This document shows positions 1 to 8,870 of a stretch of 64,000 bases of DNA, one piece after another. Both the position numbers and the translations under genes were made by a program. Position 1 is the first letter of the stretch; each line of letters begins with the position of its first letter. Source of the DNA: Salaquimonas sp. (GTDB lineage: Bacteria > Pseudomonadota > Alphaproteobacteria > Rhizobiales > Rhizobiaceae). Location of the stretch: positions 54,601 through 118,600 of the forward strand of contig JANQQM010000060.1 in NCBI GenBank assembly GCA_028289365.1. The letters run 5' to 3'. The notes below the pieces were generated by a model. The model did no database searches. It was not told the origin of the DNA and worked only from the letters and a program-made list of their open reading frames with translations.

Positions 1-462
1 AAACGAATCTACGTTCTCTCCACGTGAGATCATTTTTGCTACTTCGCAAAAAGGCTTCAAATTCTCAGGTGAATGGGATGTAAACCAGGCGGGTCTAACC
101 AAAATTAGACAGGAAACTAGCGAGGGCTTTGTAACCGCTAAGTTCAGCGCTAGTACTGCCCCCATCGAAATCCCGCCAATCGGAATGGGCTTGTCACTGC
201 AAGTTTGGACGATGGTCGAAAAATCCAAAGCAAATCGAGAAAGCGAATAGCACTCACTTTCTCCACGAATCGAGTTTCCGTGTCCCCTGCACTCCATCAC
301 GATATGCCGGTATTTGTTGCTTTTGGGGAACACTTCTGCTGGCTGTTTGGCATCCCCGCACAAGCCGTGTTGGAAGGCAACTAGAGTTTCTCCTTCATCC
401 TCTTGGAATACGGTCAGATCGCTTCCAAGACGTTTATCCGCGATGACCGTGTAACCCTCCAT
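1..462 (-). CDS. alpha/beta-hydrolase fold protein, 3' part cut by window edge
   Basis: This frame is open from an ATG at 462 to the left edge (154 codons seen) and is absent from the ORF track because it has no stop in the window. The translation has an oxyanion-hole HG (residues 32-33), a strand ending in ECRGHGNS (57-64) and a nucleophile elbow GGISMG with Ser99, the standard layout of alpha/beta hydrolases. The acid and histidine of the triad would lie beyond the edge. It is the last visible gene of the leftward sugar importer operon, 13 bp after the cupin isomerase stop, so it may hydrolyse an ester or lactone of the imported sugar. The substrate is not predictable. Confidence 0.8.
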   Translation of the reverse strand, partial: MEGYTVIADKRLGSDLTVFQEDEGETLVAFQHGLCGDAKQPAEVFPKSNKYRHIVMECRGHGNSIRGESECYSLSRFALDFSTIVQTCSDKPIPIGGISMGAVLALNLAVTKPSLVSCLILVRPAWFTSHSPENLKPFCEVAKMISRGENVDSF

Positions 463-475
463 CCGCGTCTATTTC

Positions 476-1039
476 CTAGTTGAAACTAGGATTATCGACG
501 ATTAAAGGCTCGCCAAGCTGTTCGACAACCAGTTTGGCCATCCCACGATCAAGGATCTCTCCATAATCGTGACCTGTCTCGACGTCACAGCACCATACAA
601 AAACCAGATCATCGCTTCCTGTGTTGATTGATCGGTGGGCCCAATCAGGTGGAATGTATGCACAAATACCGGGCCTCATTTCGATCGCTTTGGTTTCTTC
701 CTGCCGGGATTGAAGTAGTAGAATTCCAGACCCGCTTTGGGTGTAGTAGATTTCACTCAGATCCCTACGTTTGTGGTAATGACCTCTCGTCATAAAATAC
801 TCGCGTCCAATTTTCCCCGGTCGCATTGTGGTCGTCCCAAAAAATAAATCACTTCCGGCCTTTCGGTACTCGATGACCTCATATGCGATCTGTTCTGGAT
901 CCTCTGCGACAAGCGCTTCAAATGCATCTTTGTCCTGATAGATTTGCCCCAGTTCGCACACCTTTTTTAGGTATCGCCCGGTAGCCGGTTCCATGACGCC
1001 AGTGTTGGGGTTGATATCAATACTCTCTGGAGACAGCAT
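476..1039 (-). CDS. cupin-type glucose-6-phosphate isomerase
   Basis: This 187-residue protein matches the metal-dependent cupin phosphoglucose isomerases best known from archaea and some bacteria, which interconvert glucose 6-phosphate and fructose 6-phosphate in the cytoplasm. Visible motifs are TTTMRPGKIGREYF (69-82), the metal-binding GHYH with H87 and H89, E96 in LSEIYY, and PPDWAHRSINTG with H135. Length fits the family. It lies downstream of the ABC ATPase (24 bp gap) in the ROK-controlled operon. The context suggests it isomerises the phosphorylated or related form of the imported sugar rather than serving as the main glycolytic enzyme; that part is inference. Confidence 0.85.
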   Translation of the reverse strand: MLSPESIDINPNTGVMEPATGRYLKKVCELGQIYQDKDAFEALVAEDPEQIAYEVIEYRKAGSDLFFGTTTMRPGKIGREYFMTRGHYHKRRDLSEIYYTQSGSGILLLQSRQEETKAIEMRPGICAYIPPDWAHRSINTGSDDLVFVWCCDVETGHDYGEILDRGMAKLVVEQLGEPLIVDNPSFN

Positions 1040-1063
1040 TTCTTCGATTCATCCTTTTGCTTG

Positions 1064-1855
1064 TTAATCATTTGACATCGATTTAGCGCCGGTCATGATG
1101 GCAACTGCATCAGACATCGAGCACTTTTTTGGATCGACAACGGCGCTCCGCCGTCCTAGGCGGTGAATGTGAATTCGATCAGCAACTTCAAAAACGTGGG
1201 GCATATTGTGAGAGATCAGAACAATCGAAAGTCCGCGTTCCTTCACCTGTTGAATCAGATTTAGGACCCGCCGACTCTCTTTGACCCCTAAAGCCGCCGT
1301 TGGTTCGTCCATGATTACTACTTTGCCGCCGAAAGCTGTCGCTCTAGCGATCGCTATTCCTTGACGTTGCCCACCCGACAAATTCTCGACAGCTTGATCC
1401 ATTTGCTGAACAGTTATTAACCCAAGCTCAGTCAGTTTATCACGAGCAAATTGCGTCATCTTACGTCGATCCAAACATCTGAACAGACTTCCTGTGAGCC
1501 CCGAAAATCGTTCCTCCCTCCCTAAGAACATGTTATCTGCGATTGACATTGCGGGTGCGAGGGCGAGGTTCTGATATACGGTTTCGATCCCGGCGCGGCG
1601 TGCATCCAAAGGGGATCTGAAGCTCACAAGTTGCCCCTCAAGCCAAATTTGACCTTCGTCAATCTGAACCGCTCCACAAAGAGCCTTGATCATGGTTGAT
1701 TTACCGGCGCCGTTGTCTCCAATTACAGCAAGCACCTCGCCGGGGTATAGGTCGAAGTCGGCATTATCGATTGCCACAACGTGTCCATAAGCCTTTGAAA
1801 GTCCACGGGCGTGTAGGATTGGCTTGAGGTCAGGCCCCGTTGACGACACATTCAT
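1064..1855 (-). CDS. sugar ABC transporter ATP-binding protein (FrcA/RbsA-like, single domain)
   Basis: Cytoplasmic ATPase subunit of a CUT2-type sugar importer, 263 residues with a single nucleotide-binding domain, as in the fructose importer FrcA rather than the two-domain RbsA. Walker A GDNGAGKST (46-54), Q-loop YQN (94-96), signature LSGGQRQ (159-165), Walker B VVIMDEP (179-185) and H-loop His216 are all present, so it should be active. Its start overlaps the permease stop by 4 nt (ATGA), which implies translational coupling. It must act as a homodimer with the permease encoded just upstream. Confidence 0.92.
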   Translation of the reverse strand: MNVSSTGPDLKPILHARGLSKAYGHVVAIDNADFDLYPGEVLAVIGDNGAGKSTMIKALCGAVQIDEGQIWLEGQLVSFRSPLDARRAGIETVYQNLALAPAMSIADNMFLGREERFSGLTGSLFRCLDRRKMTQFARDKLTELGLITVQQMDQAVENLSGGQRQGIAIARATAFGGKVVIMDEPTAALGVKESRRVLNLIQQVKERGLSIVLISHNMPHVFEVADRIHIHRLGRRSAVVDPKKCSMSDAVAIMTGAKSMSND

Positions 1856-2943
1856 CTAGTGCTCCTCCGGAACCACTGATCGAGGCCGACAGCTACAATG
1901 ATTAGCGCTCCAACCGTGAACTCCTGCCAAAGGACTTCAAGGCCCGAAAGCGCCAGACCATTTCGAAAAACGCCAACGATGATGGCGCCGATGAGCGTAC
2001 CAATGATTGACCCTCTTCCACCGAACAGCGAAGTACCACCGATTACGACAGCGGTTATTGCATCAAGATTGGCGGTCTGACCCGCCAACGGGCTAACCGC
2101 TCCAATTCGACCAATGCTAACCCAGCCTGCAAAGGCACAAATCAGGCCAGCCAAGGTGTAAACCGCAATCAGCGTCTTTGTGGTATTGATGCCGGTCAAC
2201 ATCGCCGATTCCGGTTCACCGCCTGTAGCATAGATGTGTCGGCCAAACGCTGTACGGTTCAGTAAGTACCAAACCAATGCTGCCAAAAGCAGCATGAATA
2301 ACGTGCCGAGTGTAACTACCGCGCCGGCACCTAACACATATCTGCTTCCCATGAATTGGAGGAGGGGCGCTATTGCCTCAACATCTTGCGACCTGATCGT
2401 TTCGGATCTGGAGACGTAAAGGACCATGGCGTTGAACATGCTCCAGGTGCCCAGCGTTACGATAAATGGCGGCAATCTAAGCAACGCCACGAATACGCCA
2501 TTTAAAAACCCACAAGAAGAACCAACCAGTAAACCCAGCATCAGGCTCAGCTCCGGTGGGAATCCCCAAACCACAGCGACCCGCCCCATAACGACCGCAG
2601 ACAAGATCATTATTGCACCCACAGATAGGTCAATTCCGGCGGTCAAAATCACTAGCGTCTGAGCTGTTGCAAGAACACCAATAATCGTTACTTGTTGTAG
2701 AACAAGCGAGAGGTTGAAGGGTGCAAAAAACTTTGATCCTGCGGCGTATGAAAAGAAGAGAATTCCAATCAACAAGACGATAAACGGCACAGACGTTGGA
2801 TGCGTTTGCAAAAATATGCGAAACCGCATCCAAGCGTTTGTATCAGCTGTTTCAAAGGTCGCTACCTGTTCAGAGGCTCCGGTGAGGCCCTGCTCTTCTT
2901 CGCGGGGTTTGGTGTCCGAGTTGTTCATCAGTCGCCTTGTCAA
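1852..2943 (-). CDS. sugar ABC transporter permease (RbsC/FrcC-like)
   Basis: Inner-membrane permease of the CUT2 family, 363 residues. After a hydrophilic N-terminus of about 45 residues there are about ten hydrophobic segments, and the family motifs GIDLSVGAIM and the cytoplasmic coupling region AITAVVIGGTSLFGGRGSIIG are clear. It lies between the binding protein (66 bp upstream, with a stem-loop in the gap) and the ATPase (4 nt overlap), completing a binding protein-permease-ATPase set. Substrate specificity cannot be read from the sequence. Confidence 0.92.
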   Translation of the reverse strand: MTRRLMNNSDTKPREEEQGLTGASEQVATFETADTNAWMRFRIFLQTHPTSVPFIVLLIGILFFSYAAGSKFFAPFNLSLVLQQVTIIGVLATAQTLVILTAGIDLSVGAIMILSAVVMGRVAVVWGFPPELSLMLGLLVGSSCGFLNGVFVALLRLPPFIVTLGTWSMFNAMVLYVSRSETIRSQDVEAIAPLLQFMGSRYVLGAGAVVTLGTLFMLLLAALVWYLLNRTAFGRHIYATGGEPESAMLTGINTTKTLIAVYTLAGLICAFAGWVSIGRIGAVSPLAGQTANLDAITAVVIGGTSLFGGRGSIIGTLIGAIIVGVFRNGLALSGLEVLWQEFTVGALIIVAVGLDQWFRRSTR

Positions 2944-2953
2944 GAAACAGAGT

Positions 2954-2984
2954 GATGCAAGGCCCGGCCCAGAGGCCCTGCATC
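2954..2984 (-). promoter_or_regulatory. intercistronic stem-loop between binding protein and permease genes
   Basis: Arms GATGCA/TGCATC plus GGCC/GGCC, with one mismatch, enclose a 9-nt loop in the 66-bp gap after the binding-protein stop. No T-run follows on the transcribed strand, so it is more likely an mRNA-stabilising or processing hairpin that raises binding-protein levels than a terminator. Confidence 0.45.
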
Positions 2985-3009
2985 TCTCGGGAGGTCGCTT
3001 TCACAGGGT

Positions 3010-4029
3010 TCAACCCCAGCAAAGCTCCAGTCCACGCTTTGTATCGACAGAAGGAACGCCCTCAACTGGATTGTCAGTGATAAGCAACACGCCAGTGTCG
3101 AAAAAGTCCTTGCCCGGTGTCGTACCAGGCTTCTCGCCCGAGATGATATGCTTGGCGAGCGCTTCAATTCCTAGCGATCCCATTTTATCCAGGAACTGCA
3201 TGGATGTTGCGCCGATGACGCCATCTTTTACATTTCGGACGCCTGGGCACCCGCCATCGATGGAAACAACCAGCACAGATCCATCGTCCTTGCCGACCGC
3301 TTTTAATGCTTCCCATGCACCAGCTGCACTAGGCTCATTGATGGTGTAGACAACGTTGATGTCCGAGCACAGTTGAAGAAGCTTTTCCATTGCGGTCCGG
3401 CCTCCATCTTCAGAACCCGCAGTCACTTCATGGCCACAAATACGAGGGTCGTCCTCGTCCCCTATCCGTGTTGGATCCTTTGTGTCGATACCAAAACCGT
3501 CCATGAAGCCTTGATCTCGCAAGTAGTCGACCGATGGTTGGCTGATCGCGAGATCGAGAAACGCTATCTTGGCTTCCTCAGCAGCATCACCAAGCTTACC
3601 CGCAGCCCATTGGCCGATTAACCTGCCGGCCTCAAAGTTATCAGTACCGTATGTGCCATCTGCGGCATCGATAGGTTCTAGCGGAGTGTCCAGAGCAATG
3701 ACGATGATGCCGGCCTCTCGTGCGCGTGTAATCGCCGGCACAATTGCTTTGGTGTCACTTGGGGTAATCAAAATCCCTCGTGCCCCAGCGGCCATGAGGT
3801 TCTCGATGGCCTCGACTTGTCCATCGTTGTCGCCGTCAAACTTTCCTGCAAATGCCCGAAGATCTAGCCCAAGGCGTTCAGCCATTTGCTCGGCGCCTTC
3901 ACGCATCTTCACAAATCCTGGATTTGTATTCGTTTTTGTGATGATGCCGACGACAGGCTGATCTGCAAATGCCATCGTGGACACCGATGCCAACATAGCG
4001 CCCGCAAGCAGGCTCTTTAAGAGTTTCAT
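3010..4029 (-). CDS. periplasmic sugar-binding protein (RbsB-like)
   Basis: Substrate-binding protein of the first importer. I place the start at the internal ATG at 4029, not the track start at 4071: a strong GGGAGGAG ribosome site lies just upstream and translation then begins [18 protein letters not shown], a clean signal peptide with cleavage near residue 22. The mature part starts [16 protein letters not shown] and follows the two-lobed periplasmic-binding-protein type 1 fold ([34 protein letters not shown]). 339 residues is normal. It is the first gene of the leftward operon and should be the most highly expressed. The ligand is unknown; a monosaccharide is likely. Confidence 0.9.
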   Translation of the reverse strand: MKLLKSLLAGAMLASVSTMAFADQPVVGIITKTNTNPGFVKMREGAEQMAERLGLDLRAFAGKFDGDNDGQVEAIENLMAAGARGILITPSDTKAIVPAITRAREAGIIVIALDTPLEPIDAADGTYGTDNFEAGRLIGQWAAGKLGDAAEEAKIAFLDLAISQPSVDYLRDQGFMDGFGIDTKDPTRIGDEDDPRICGHEVTAGSEDGGRTAMEKLLQLCSDINVVYTINEPSAAGAWEALKAVGKDDGSVLVVSIDGGCPGVRNVKDGVIGATSMQFLDKMGSLGIEALAKHIISGEKPGTTPGKDFFDTGVLLITDNPVEGVPSVDTKRGLELCWG

Positions 4030-4095
4030 GTACTCCTCCCTATTTTTCGCTTGATTGGGTGGGCGAACCATTTAGAAAAAAACACTAGTTGTCAA

Positions 4096-4119
4096 TAGTT
4101 TCTTTCCAAAAGAAATTAT
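4096..4119. promoter_or_regulatory. candidate ROK repressor operator 1 (divergent promoter)
   Basis: Inverted repeat TAGTTTCTTT-CCA-AAAGAAATTA in the region between the binding-protein start (4029) and the ROK regulator start (4204). The same half-sites recur at 5428-5467. AT-rich TTTCTTT/AAAGAAA arms about a short centre fit the operator style known for NagC/XylR-type ROK repressors. Binding by the neighbouring regulator is inferred from position and repetition. Confidence 0.6.
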
Positions 4120-4203
4120 CTAACGCTTGCAAAACATTGCGTCTGAGCGTTGAATGACGCCAAAAAGTTTGTCAAAACGTGATACAAACTTGGAGGTTAA
4201 CCG

Positions 4204-5391
4204 TTGGCAGATCAGAGACTTACACGACATCTGAATGAACTGAGCATCGTCAATTTGCTTCGGAAGGAAGGTGTCGTCACCAGGTCGGAGATTGCCAAGA
4301 CACTTTCACTCACACCTGGCAGCGTAACCAAGCTGATCTCCTCGATGCGTGGCCGAGGCCTGGTCATGGAGGTCAATCAGCGTGGTGGAGAAAAGAAAGA
4401 CGGGCGAGAACCGGGCAGACCAGGTATCGGTGTTTCGCTGGACCCTAACGGAATGTTTTTCGTCGGGGTCGAGATCGATGTCGGACTGCTGAGATGCGTC
4501 CTGCTAGACCTAAGTTGTGGGGTGAGAGAGTCATTCGAGCAGACTATTTCCGCACAAATCACCCCACGAGAGGCCGCAGAGATGGTGGGCGAGATCGTAG
4601 AGAACCTTCAAAACAAACGGCTGTATTCCGGGAAAATCAGAGCACTGGGAGCCACTGTTCCGGGTCTGGTTACAAACTCAGGCCATATTGTTCACCTTCC
4701 TATCCTTGGATGGAAAGATGTCGACTTTCAAGCCTTGCTGTCAGAAAGGACCAATTTGAGATGTATGGTAGAGAATAATGCGAATGCGGCTGCCTTCGGC
4801 GCGTCTTACACACATTCTGAGATGTCAGAACAGTGCGTTGTTCATCTGAAGATTGGTGTTGGATGCGGTGGTGCGGCTGTTGTCAACGGGCGATTGTTAA
4901 GGGGTGGATCGGGGACAGCGAGCGAATTTGGGCACATTCGCGTTTCCGACAAGGGCCCCACCTGCAGTTGTGGCCAAACTGGTTGCTTGGAAACTTGGGT
5001 AAACATTGCCGCGCTTTCCAGGGCTTACAATAACGGTCCGGTATCAGGAAGAGATATGGGACTACCAACCCGAGTTGCGGAAGCTGCTGATGGGGGTGAT
5101 CAAGCGGCGACTGAGGCCATTGAGAGCATTGCGGTCAATTTGGGTGTCGGAATTTCGATTCTTTCGAATGTATTCAATCCGTCTTTGGTCGTACTTGGGG
5201 GCATTATGAGGCCGGTATTGCGTCTGGCTCTCGAAAATGTCCAACAGGAAGTTGCGAGACGTGTTGTACCCGGAATCATGCCGCCTGATGTCGTTTTGTC
5301 TCCGCTCGGACTTCCGGAATGTGCCGTTGGAGCCGCCGCCATTGCGCACTTGGACGCATTTGATGTGGCTGCGTATAACGACCCTTTCTAG
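4204..5391 (+). CDS. ROK family transcriptional repressor (NagC/XylR type)
   Basis: DNA-binding sugar sensor of 395 residues. A winged helix-turn-helix occupies about residues 12-58 (SEIAKTLSLTPGSVTKLISSM), followed by a ROK sugar-kinase-like domain from about residue 84 with the zinc-binding CSCGQTGCLETW motif. Translation starts at a TTG (4204) preceded by TTGGAGG at good spacing. It is divergent from the importer operon and upstream of the dehydrogenase and isomerase genes. Both flanking promoters carry the same palindrome, so it probably represses both units and releases them when the imported sugar or a derivative binds. Confidence 0.9.
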   Translation: MADQRLTRHLNELSIVNLLRKEGVVTRSEIAKTLSLTPGSVTKLISSMRGRGLVMEVNQRGGEKKDGREPGRPGIGVSLDPNGMFFVGVEIDVGLLRCVLLDLSCGVRESFEQTISAQITPREAAEMVGEIVENLQNKRLYSGKIRALGATVPGLVTNSGHIVHLPILGWKDVDFQALLSERTNLRCMVENNANAAAFGASYTHSEMSEQCVVHLKIGVGCGGAAVVNGRLLRGGSGTASEFGHIRVSDKGPTCSCGQTGCLETWVNIAALSRAYNNGPVSGRDMGLPTRVAEAADGGDQAATEAIESIAVNLGVGISILSNVFNPSLVVLGGIMRPVLRLALENVQQEVARRVVPGIMPPDVVLSPLGLPECAVGAAAIAHLDAFDVAAYNDPF

Positions 5392-5427
5392 GGACATAAT
5401 CACTCATCGAGCTCAGGCTTTGATTGA

Positions 5428-5467
5428 CTAATAATAATTTCTTTCATAAAGAAACTATTATTATTAG
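5428..5467. promoter_or_regulatory. candidate ROK operator 2, 40-bp near-perfect palindrome
   Basis: Outer arms CTAATAATAA and TTATTATTAG flank an inner TTTCTTT-CAT-AAAGAAA. The inner part and the TAG/ATTA flanks match operator 1 at 4096-4119 when read on the opposite strand. It ends 14 bp before the ATG at 5482 of the dehydrogenase gene, where a bound repressor would block transcription. It could also fold as an RNA hairpin after the regulator gene, but it lacks the GC-rich stem of a normal terminator. Confidence 0.6.
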
Positions 5468-5481
5468 TGCCGGGAGCAATC

Positions 5482-6561
5482 ATGTCGGAACCAGAGGTAG
5501 AAAAGTTGCAGGTTGGCGTGCTGGGTTGCGGCCCGATATCGCAGGCGGCCCATTTCGATGCGTTGGCTAAGGCTTCTAATGCGGAGCTGTACGCTATCTG
5601 CGACGTTGCACAAGACTTGCGCTCCAACGTGGCGGCGGCATACGGACCTACAGCTTGTTACGGAAACTATGACGAAATGCTAGACGACCCTAACGTTCAG
5701 GCCGTTATCATCGCAACATCTGATCCGTTCCACGTACCAGCATCACTAGACGCCATCTCAGCGGGCAAACATGTTCTGTGCGAGAAACCAGCCGCCATAT
5801 CTGTACGGGAGGTGCTCGACTTAGGCGAGGCCGTAAAAGCGAGCGGCCTCGTGTACCATGTCGGTCATATGAAAAGATACGATGCTGGAATTCAATCGGC
5901 TAGGGAGTTCGTGGAAAATGAAATCGGAGAGATCTTGGGTTTTAAGGGATGGTATTGTGATTCCACACATAGATACCAAGTGACCGACGCTGTTCAACCC
6001 AAAATCCAAAAGAGCATCAACTCAAAGAGGCCAGCAGATGATCCGAAAGCGAACCTCGCTCGGTACTACATGCTCGCCCACGGCAGCCATTTAATTGACA
6101 TTGCGCGATATCTCGTTGGAGAGATTGTTGAAGTAGACGCCAAGTTAACGAAGAGATTTGGTGCTTATTCCTGGTTCATCGATACACTGTTCGCCGATGG
6201 GTTTCACGGCCATCTGAATTTGACCGTACCTGTGCGCATGGACTGGCATGAAGGATTTGAGATTTTCGGCGAAAACGGAAGTGTTATTGCTAAAACCTAC
6301 AACCCTTGGCTTTTCAAGAGTACCGACGTTGAGATTTTTCGAGAACGAGACGCTTCCACAATTAAGCCATTAGGTGCGGATGGGCACTTCTATCGCCGCC
6401 AAGTTGAGGGATTTGCAGCAGCTGTCTTCGGAAAGGAACCAGAAAATAGTTCCAAGATCGATGATGCGATCGCATCGGTGCGCACCATGTCTGCTATTTC
6501 TCAATCCGTCCTAACTAAGCGTCCGGTAAGGGTTGCTGATGCTATGGGAGAAATCCGCTAA
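5482..6561 (+). CDS. Gfo/Idh/MocA family NAD(P)-dependent oxidoreductase
   Basis: Predicted cytoplasmic sugar or inositol dehydrogenase, 359 residues from the ATG at 5482. The track GTG at 5467 lies inside the palindrome, while GGGAG precedes 5482. The N-terminal Rossmann fold has VGVLGCGPISQAAHFDAL, and the characteristic CEKPAA motif carries the conserved lysine. The C-terminal domain contains MLAHGSHLIDIARYLVG, where family members bind substrate. It abuts the isomerase gene (stop TAA directly followed by ATG), so the two proteins are probably made together and act in sequence on the sugar imported by the ROK-controlled transporter. Confidence 0.9.
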   Translation: MSEPEVEKLQVGVLGCGPISQAAHFDALAKASNAELYAICDVAQDLRSNVAAAYGPTACYGNYDEMLDDPNVQAVIIATSDPFHVPASLDAISAGKHVLCEKPAAISVREVLDLGEAVKASGLVYHVGHMKRYDAGIQSAREFVENEIGEILGFKGWYCDSTHRYQVTDAVQPKIQKSINSKRPADDPKANLARYYMLAHGSHLIDIARYLVGEIVEVDAKLTKRFGAYSWFIDTLFADGFHGHLNLTVPVRMDWHEGFEIFGENGSVIAKTYNPWLFKSTDVEIFRERDASTIKPLGADGHFYRRQVEGFAAAVFGKEPENSSKIDDAIASVRTMSAISQSVLTKRPVRVADAMGEIR

Positions 6562-7389
6562 ATGAAGCTTGGTATCTTCGCAAAAACGTTCAGTGGCAGC
6601 GACCCGGTTGAGATTCTCAAGAAGGCAAGCTCTTACGGCTATGACGGTGTACAGTATAATTTCCATTGCTCAGGAATAGGCTCGCTACCGTCTTACATAA
6701 GCAAGAAAGTTCTGGAAGAAGTTCGGTCTGCCGAATTCGCTACGAAAGTAGAGGTATTCGCGATTTCTGCGACTTACAACATGATACACCCTAAGCAAGA
6801 GACGAGGGAAGAGGGAAAAGCGAGTGCTATCCGAATCATAAACGCAGCCAAGGAGCTTGGGATCAAGACAGTCACGCTCTGCACCGGGACCTACTCCGTG
6901 GATGATATGTGGTGCTACCATCCTATGAACCGCTCGGATGAAGCATTTAAAGAGCTATGCGCGGAAGCAGGCTCAGTACTTGACGCAACTGGTGGGTCCA
7001 CAGTTCAACTGGGAATAGAGCCAGAGCATGGGAATGTGATTTACTCTGCGAAACGAGCGCGAGAATTCTTAGATTTGATGAGTGACGAAAGACTAAAGAT
7101 AGTTATCGACCCAGCCAACATCATTGATCCTGAGGACCTAGAGTCATCCGAAGCGATCATCTGCGAAGCCGTTGAACTTCTTGGCGAACGAATTGTTATT
7201 GCACACGCAAAGGATCGCGCTGTAGACGATCACATCGTCGCTCCAGGACAGGGCGTAGTTGATTTTGGTGTTCTTCATCAGGAACTGAAACGCATTGGTT
7301 TTGACGGACCAATGATCACTCATGGATTGGACGAAGTTTCGGCTGGACCAACAGCTCAATTTCTTAAAAGTAAGTTTGAAATTCCGTAA
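6562..7389 (+). CDS. sugar phosphate isomerase/epimerase (TIM barrel, AP-endonuclease-2-like)
   Basis: A 275-residue TIM barrel of the xylose-isomerase-like superfamily. MKLGIFAKTF opens strand one; GIEPEHGNVIYSAKRAREFL and KIVIDPANIID carry the usual metal-binding Glu and Asp, and VIAHAKDRAVDDHIVAPGQGVVDFG the later His and catalytic Glu region. Such enzymes epimerise or isomerise keto sugars or inososes. It follows the dehydrogenase with no gap. The exact reaction is unknown; an oxidation-isomerisation route for an unusual sugar is the most natural reading. Confidence 0.85.
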   Translation: MKLGIFAKTFSGSDPVEILKKASSYGYDGVQYNFHCSGIGSLPSYISKKVLEEVRSAEFATKVEVFAISATYNMIHPKQETREEGKASAIRIINAAKELGIKTVTLCTGTYSVDDMWCYHPMNRSDEAFKELCAEAGSVLDATGGSTVQLGIEPEHGNVIYSAKRAREFLDLMSDERLKIVIDPANIIDPEDLESSEAIICEAVELLGERIVIAHAKDRAVDDHIVAPGQGVVDFGVLHQELKRIGFDGPMITHGLDEVSAGPTAQFLKSKFEIP

Positions 7390-7916
7390 GCGTCACTTTT
7401 GGCAACTAATGGCGACGAACCCTTGGTCTGGGAAAACATGCTTTCCGAGAACCACCATTACCTGCGTCAGTATTCGACTGAGCATCTAGTCAGTGCAAAA
7501 GCACGTATTTCTATTGGTGAATCGATGCGAGAGAAATTGTAAGCAATTTCTTGGTATCATACTTGCGTCTGGACAACGTACTGGTTCTCATAGCCACCTC
7601 CCCTACGATCGCGGGGCGGAAAACCTCCTCGATCTAGTTGATATCGCCTACGATGAGCGACAAGTGGCTTCGCGTTGCGCGCGCAACGTCGCATCCAAAT
7701 CTTGGTTTCTTTGGGCATAGCAGACATTAGACAAATGTCTGCTATGTCCGAGTAGCTGAATTTGGTTTGGGTCGCAGCGAATGTCTGCTTAGGGCCATTT
7801 CCGGACCACTTACTATACATTCTTTGACTTCTGCTATTGCGGTAATTTCAGACGTTGTGGATCTAGGGTTGTTTGCCATTCCCGGCGTTGTGCCACCAAG
7901 TTGGCTACATTGATGG
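7390..7916. other. gene-poor stretch at the left border of a mobile-element remnant
   Basis: The short ORFs here have no recognisable features. The stretch contains a perfect 13-bp inverted repeat (7716-7746), and its AATGTCTGCT arm recurs near 7780. It separates the sugar regulon from element-type genes and is a plausible junction, but I could not identify terminal repeats. Confidence 0.4.
7716..7746. repeat. perfect 13-bp inverted repeat, 5-nt spacer
   Basis: CATAGCAGACATT, spacer AGACA, AATGTCTGCTATG. There is no T-run on either side, so it is not a standard intrinsic terminator. It may be a protein or recombination site of the adjacent element. Confidence 0.6.
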
Positions 7917-8783
7917 ATGAGGCCAATTGATAACAGTTATGGCCACCCCTATGCGATCTTATCAGTTTGTATAGGTGCGCCTGGTACAAAGGTCAGAGAC
8001 AATTCTCGGACCTATGCAATGAACGCCAAGCAATCGCAGATACTACCAATTAACAGGAGCATGCCGGTCGTGGCAGTCTTCGGCGCGATGCTATTTCCCG
8101 GTCGTGATGAAGCCGAACTGCGCGAAGCTCATCTTGCCCATTATCATCGCAAACCGTTGCGCGAATTTCATGATGATGGCGGTTTGGTATCTGCCGAACA
8201 CATTCGACTGCTGACCAATCCGGGGGTTGATCCCCGCGAGTATGATCTGCATTGGGATCGCGGCGTGGCGGTTGGAGAAACTGTCAAGGTATTGTTTGGA
8301 CTGATCCTTAACCATCCTGAATATGCGTCGTGGAACAATGCCACCCGCAAGGTTTCTGAATTTCGGATGAAAGCCAATGAAAGTGCAGATGCAAAACAGC
8401 AAGAAAAGGCCCCCGCTTCGCGTAAGTACCTAATGGAAGCGCGTGCGAAACTGGCCGGCGTCGAACATCTTTGGGGTGCCTATGCGCTTAGGGGTTATCA
8501 GCTACAGAGTAAACCGGATATCGGCTATACGATTGAGACCGACCTGCATTATTTTCTGCTTGAGGCAGAAAAGCTACGCCACACACTGGCAAGCCGTATA
8601 CCGGATCGCGCCAAGGCCAAACCGTTCCTATCAACTGGTGGCTGGCGTGTTCCACCTGAATGGGAACCCCCAAAACAAAAGCCCGACTGGCCAGAGGCAG
8701 CCGGGGAAATTAATCATTTCTCATTGGACGAAGAATTGATTTGCGGACTTAAGCCGGTCGGACGGAAAAAAAATAGAATTTAG
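7917..8783 (+). CDS. hypothetical protein of a mobile-element cluster
   Basis: The ORF is 288 codons as given. Translation may begin later, for example at the ATG at 8061 (MPVVAVFGAML), because the first 48 residues look unlike the rest and lack a clear ribosome site; an AGGAG sits very close to 8061. The protein is hydrophilic with no membrane segment or signal. A Pro/Lys/Trp-rich tail (WRVPPEWEPPKQKPDW) precedes the C-terminus. I do not recognise a domain. Its position just before the ParB-methyltransferase and DUF5681 genes marks it as part of the same element. Confidence 0.6.
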   Translation: MRPIDNSYGHPYAILSVCIGAPGTKVRDNSRTYAMNAKQSQILPINRSMPVVAVFGAMLFPGRDEAELREAHLAHYHRKPLREFHDDGGLVSAEHIRLLTNPGVDPREYDLHWDRGVAVGETVKVLFGLILNHPEYASWNNATRKVSEFRMKANESADAKQQEKAPASRKYLMEARAKLAGVEHLWGAYALRGYQLQSKPDIGYTIETDLHYFLLEAEKLRHTLASRIPDRAKAKPFLSTGGWRVPPEWEPPKQKPDWPEAAGEINHFSLDEELICGLKPVGRKKNRI

Positions 8784-8870
8784 GGTTGTCACCGGCTCAG
8801 GTGACAAATTGCGCACCCTGATCACGGTCCCTACGTTTCGGAAAACGCCCATCCGAAGCGGAGTAAAATC

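Noticed and set aside
7493-7820. Overlapping plus and minus ORFs of 75 and 87 codons at the element border
   Set aside because: No domain, no ribosome site, and they overlap a perfect inverted repeat; more likely non-coding.
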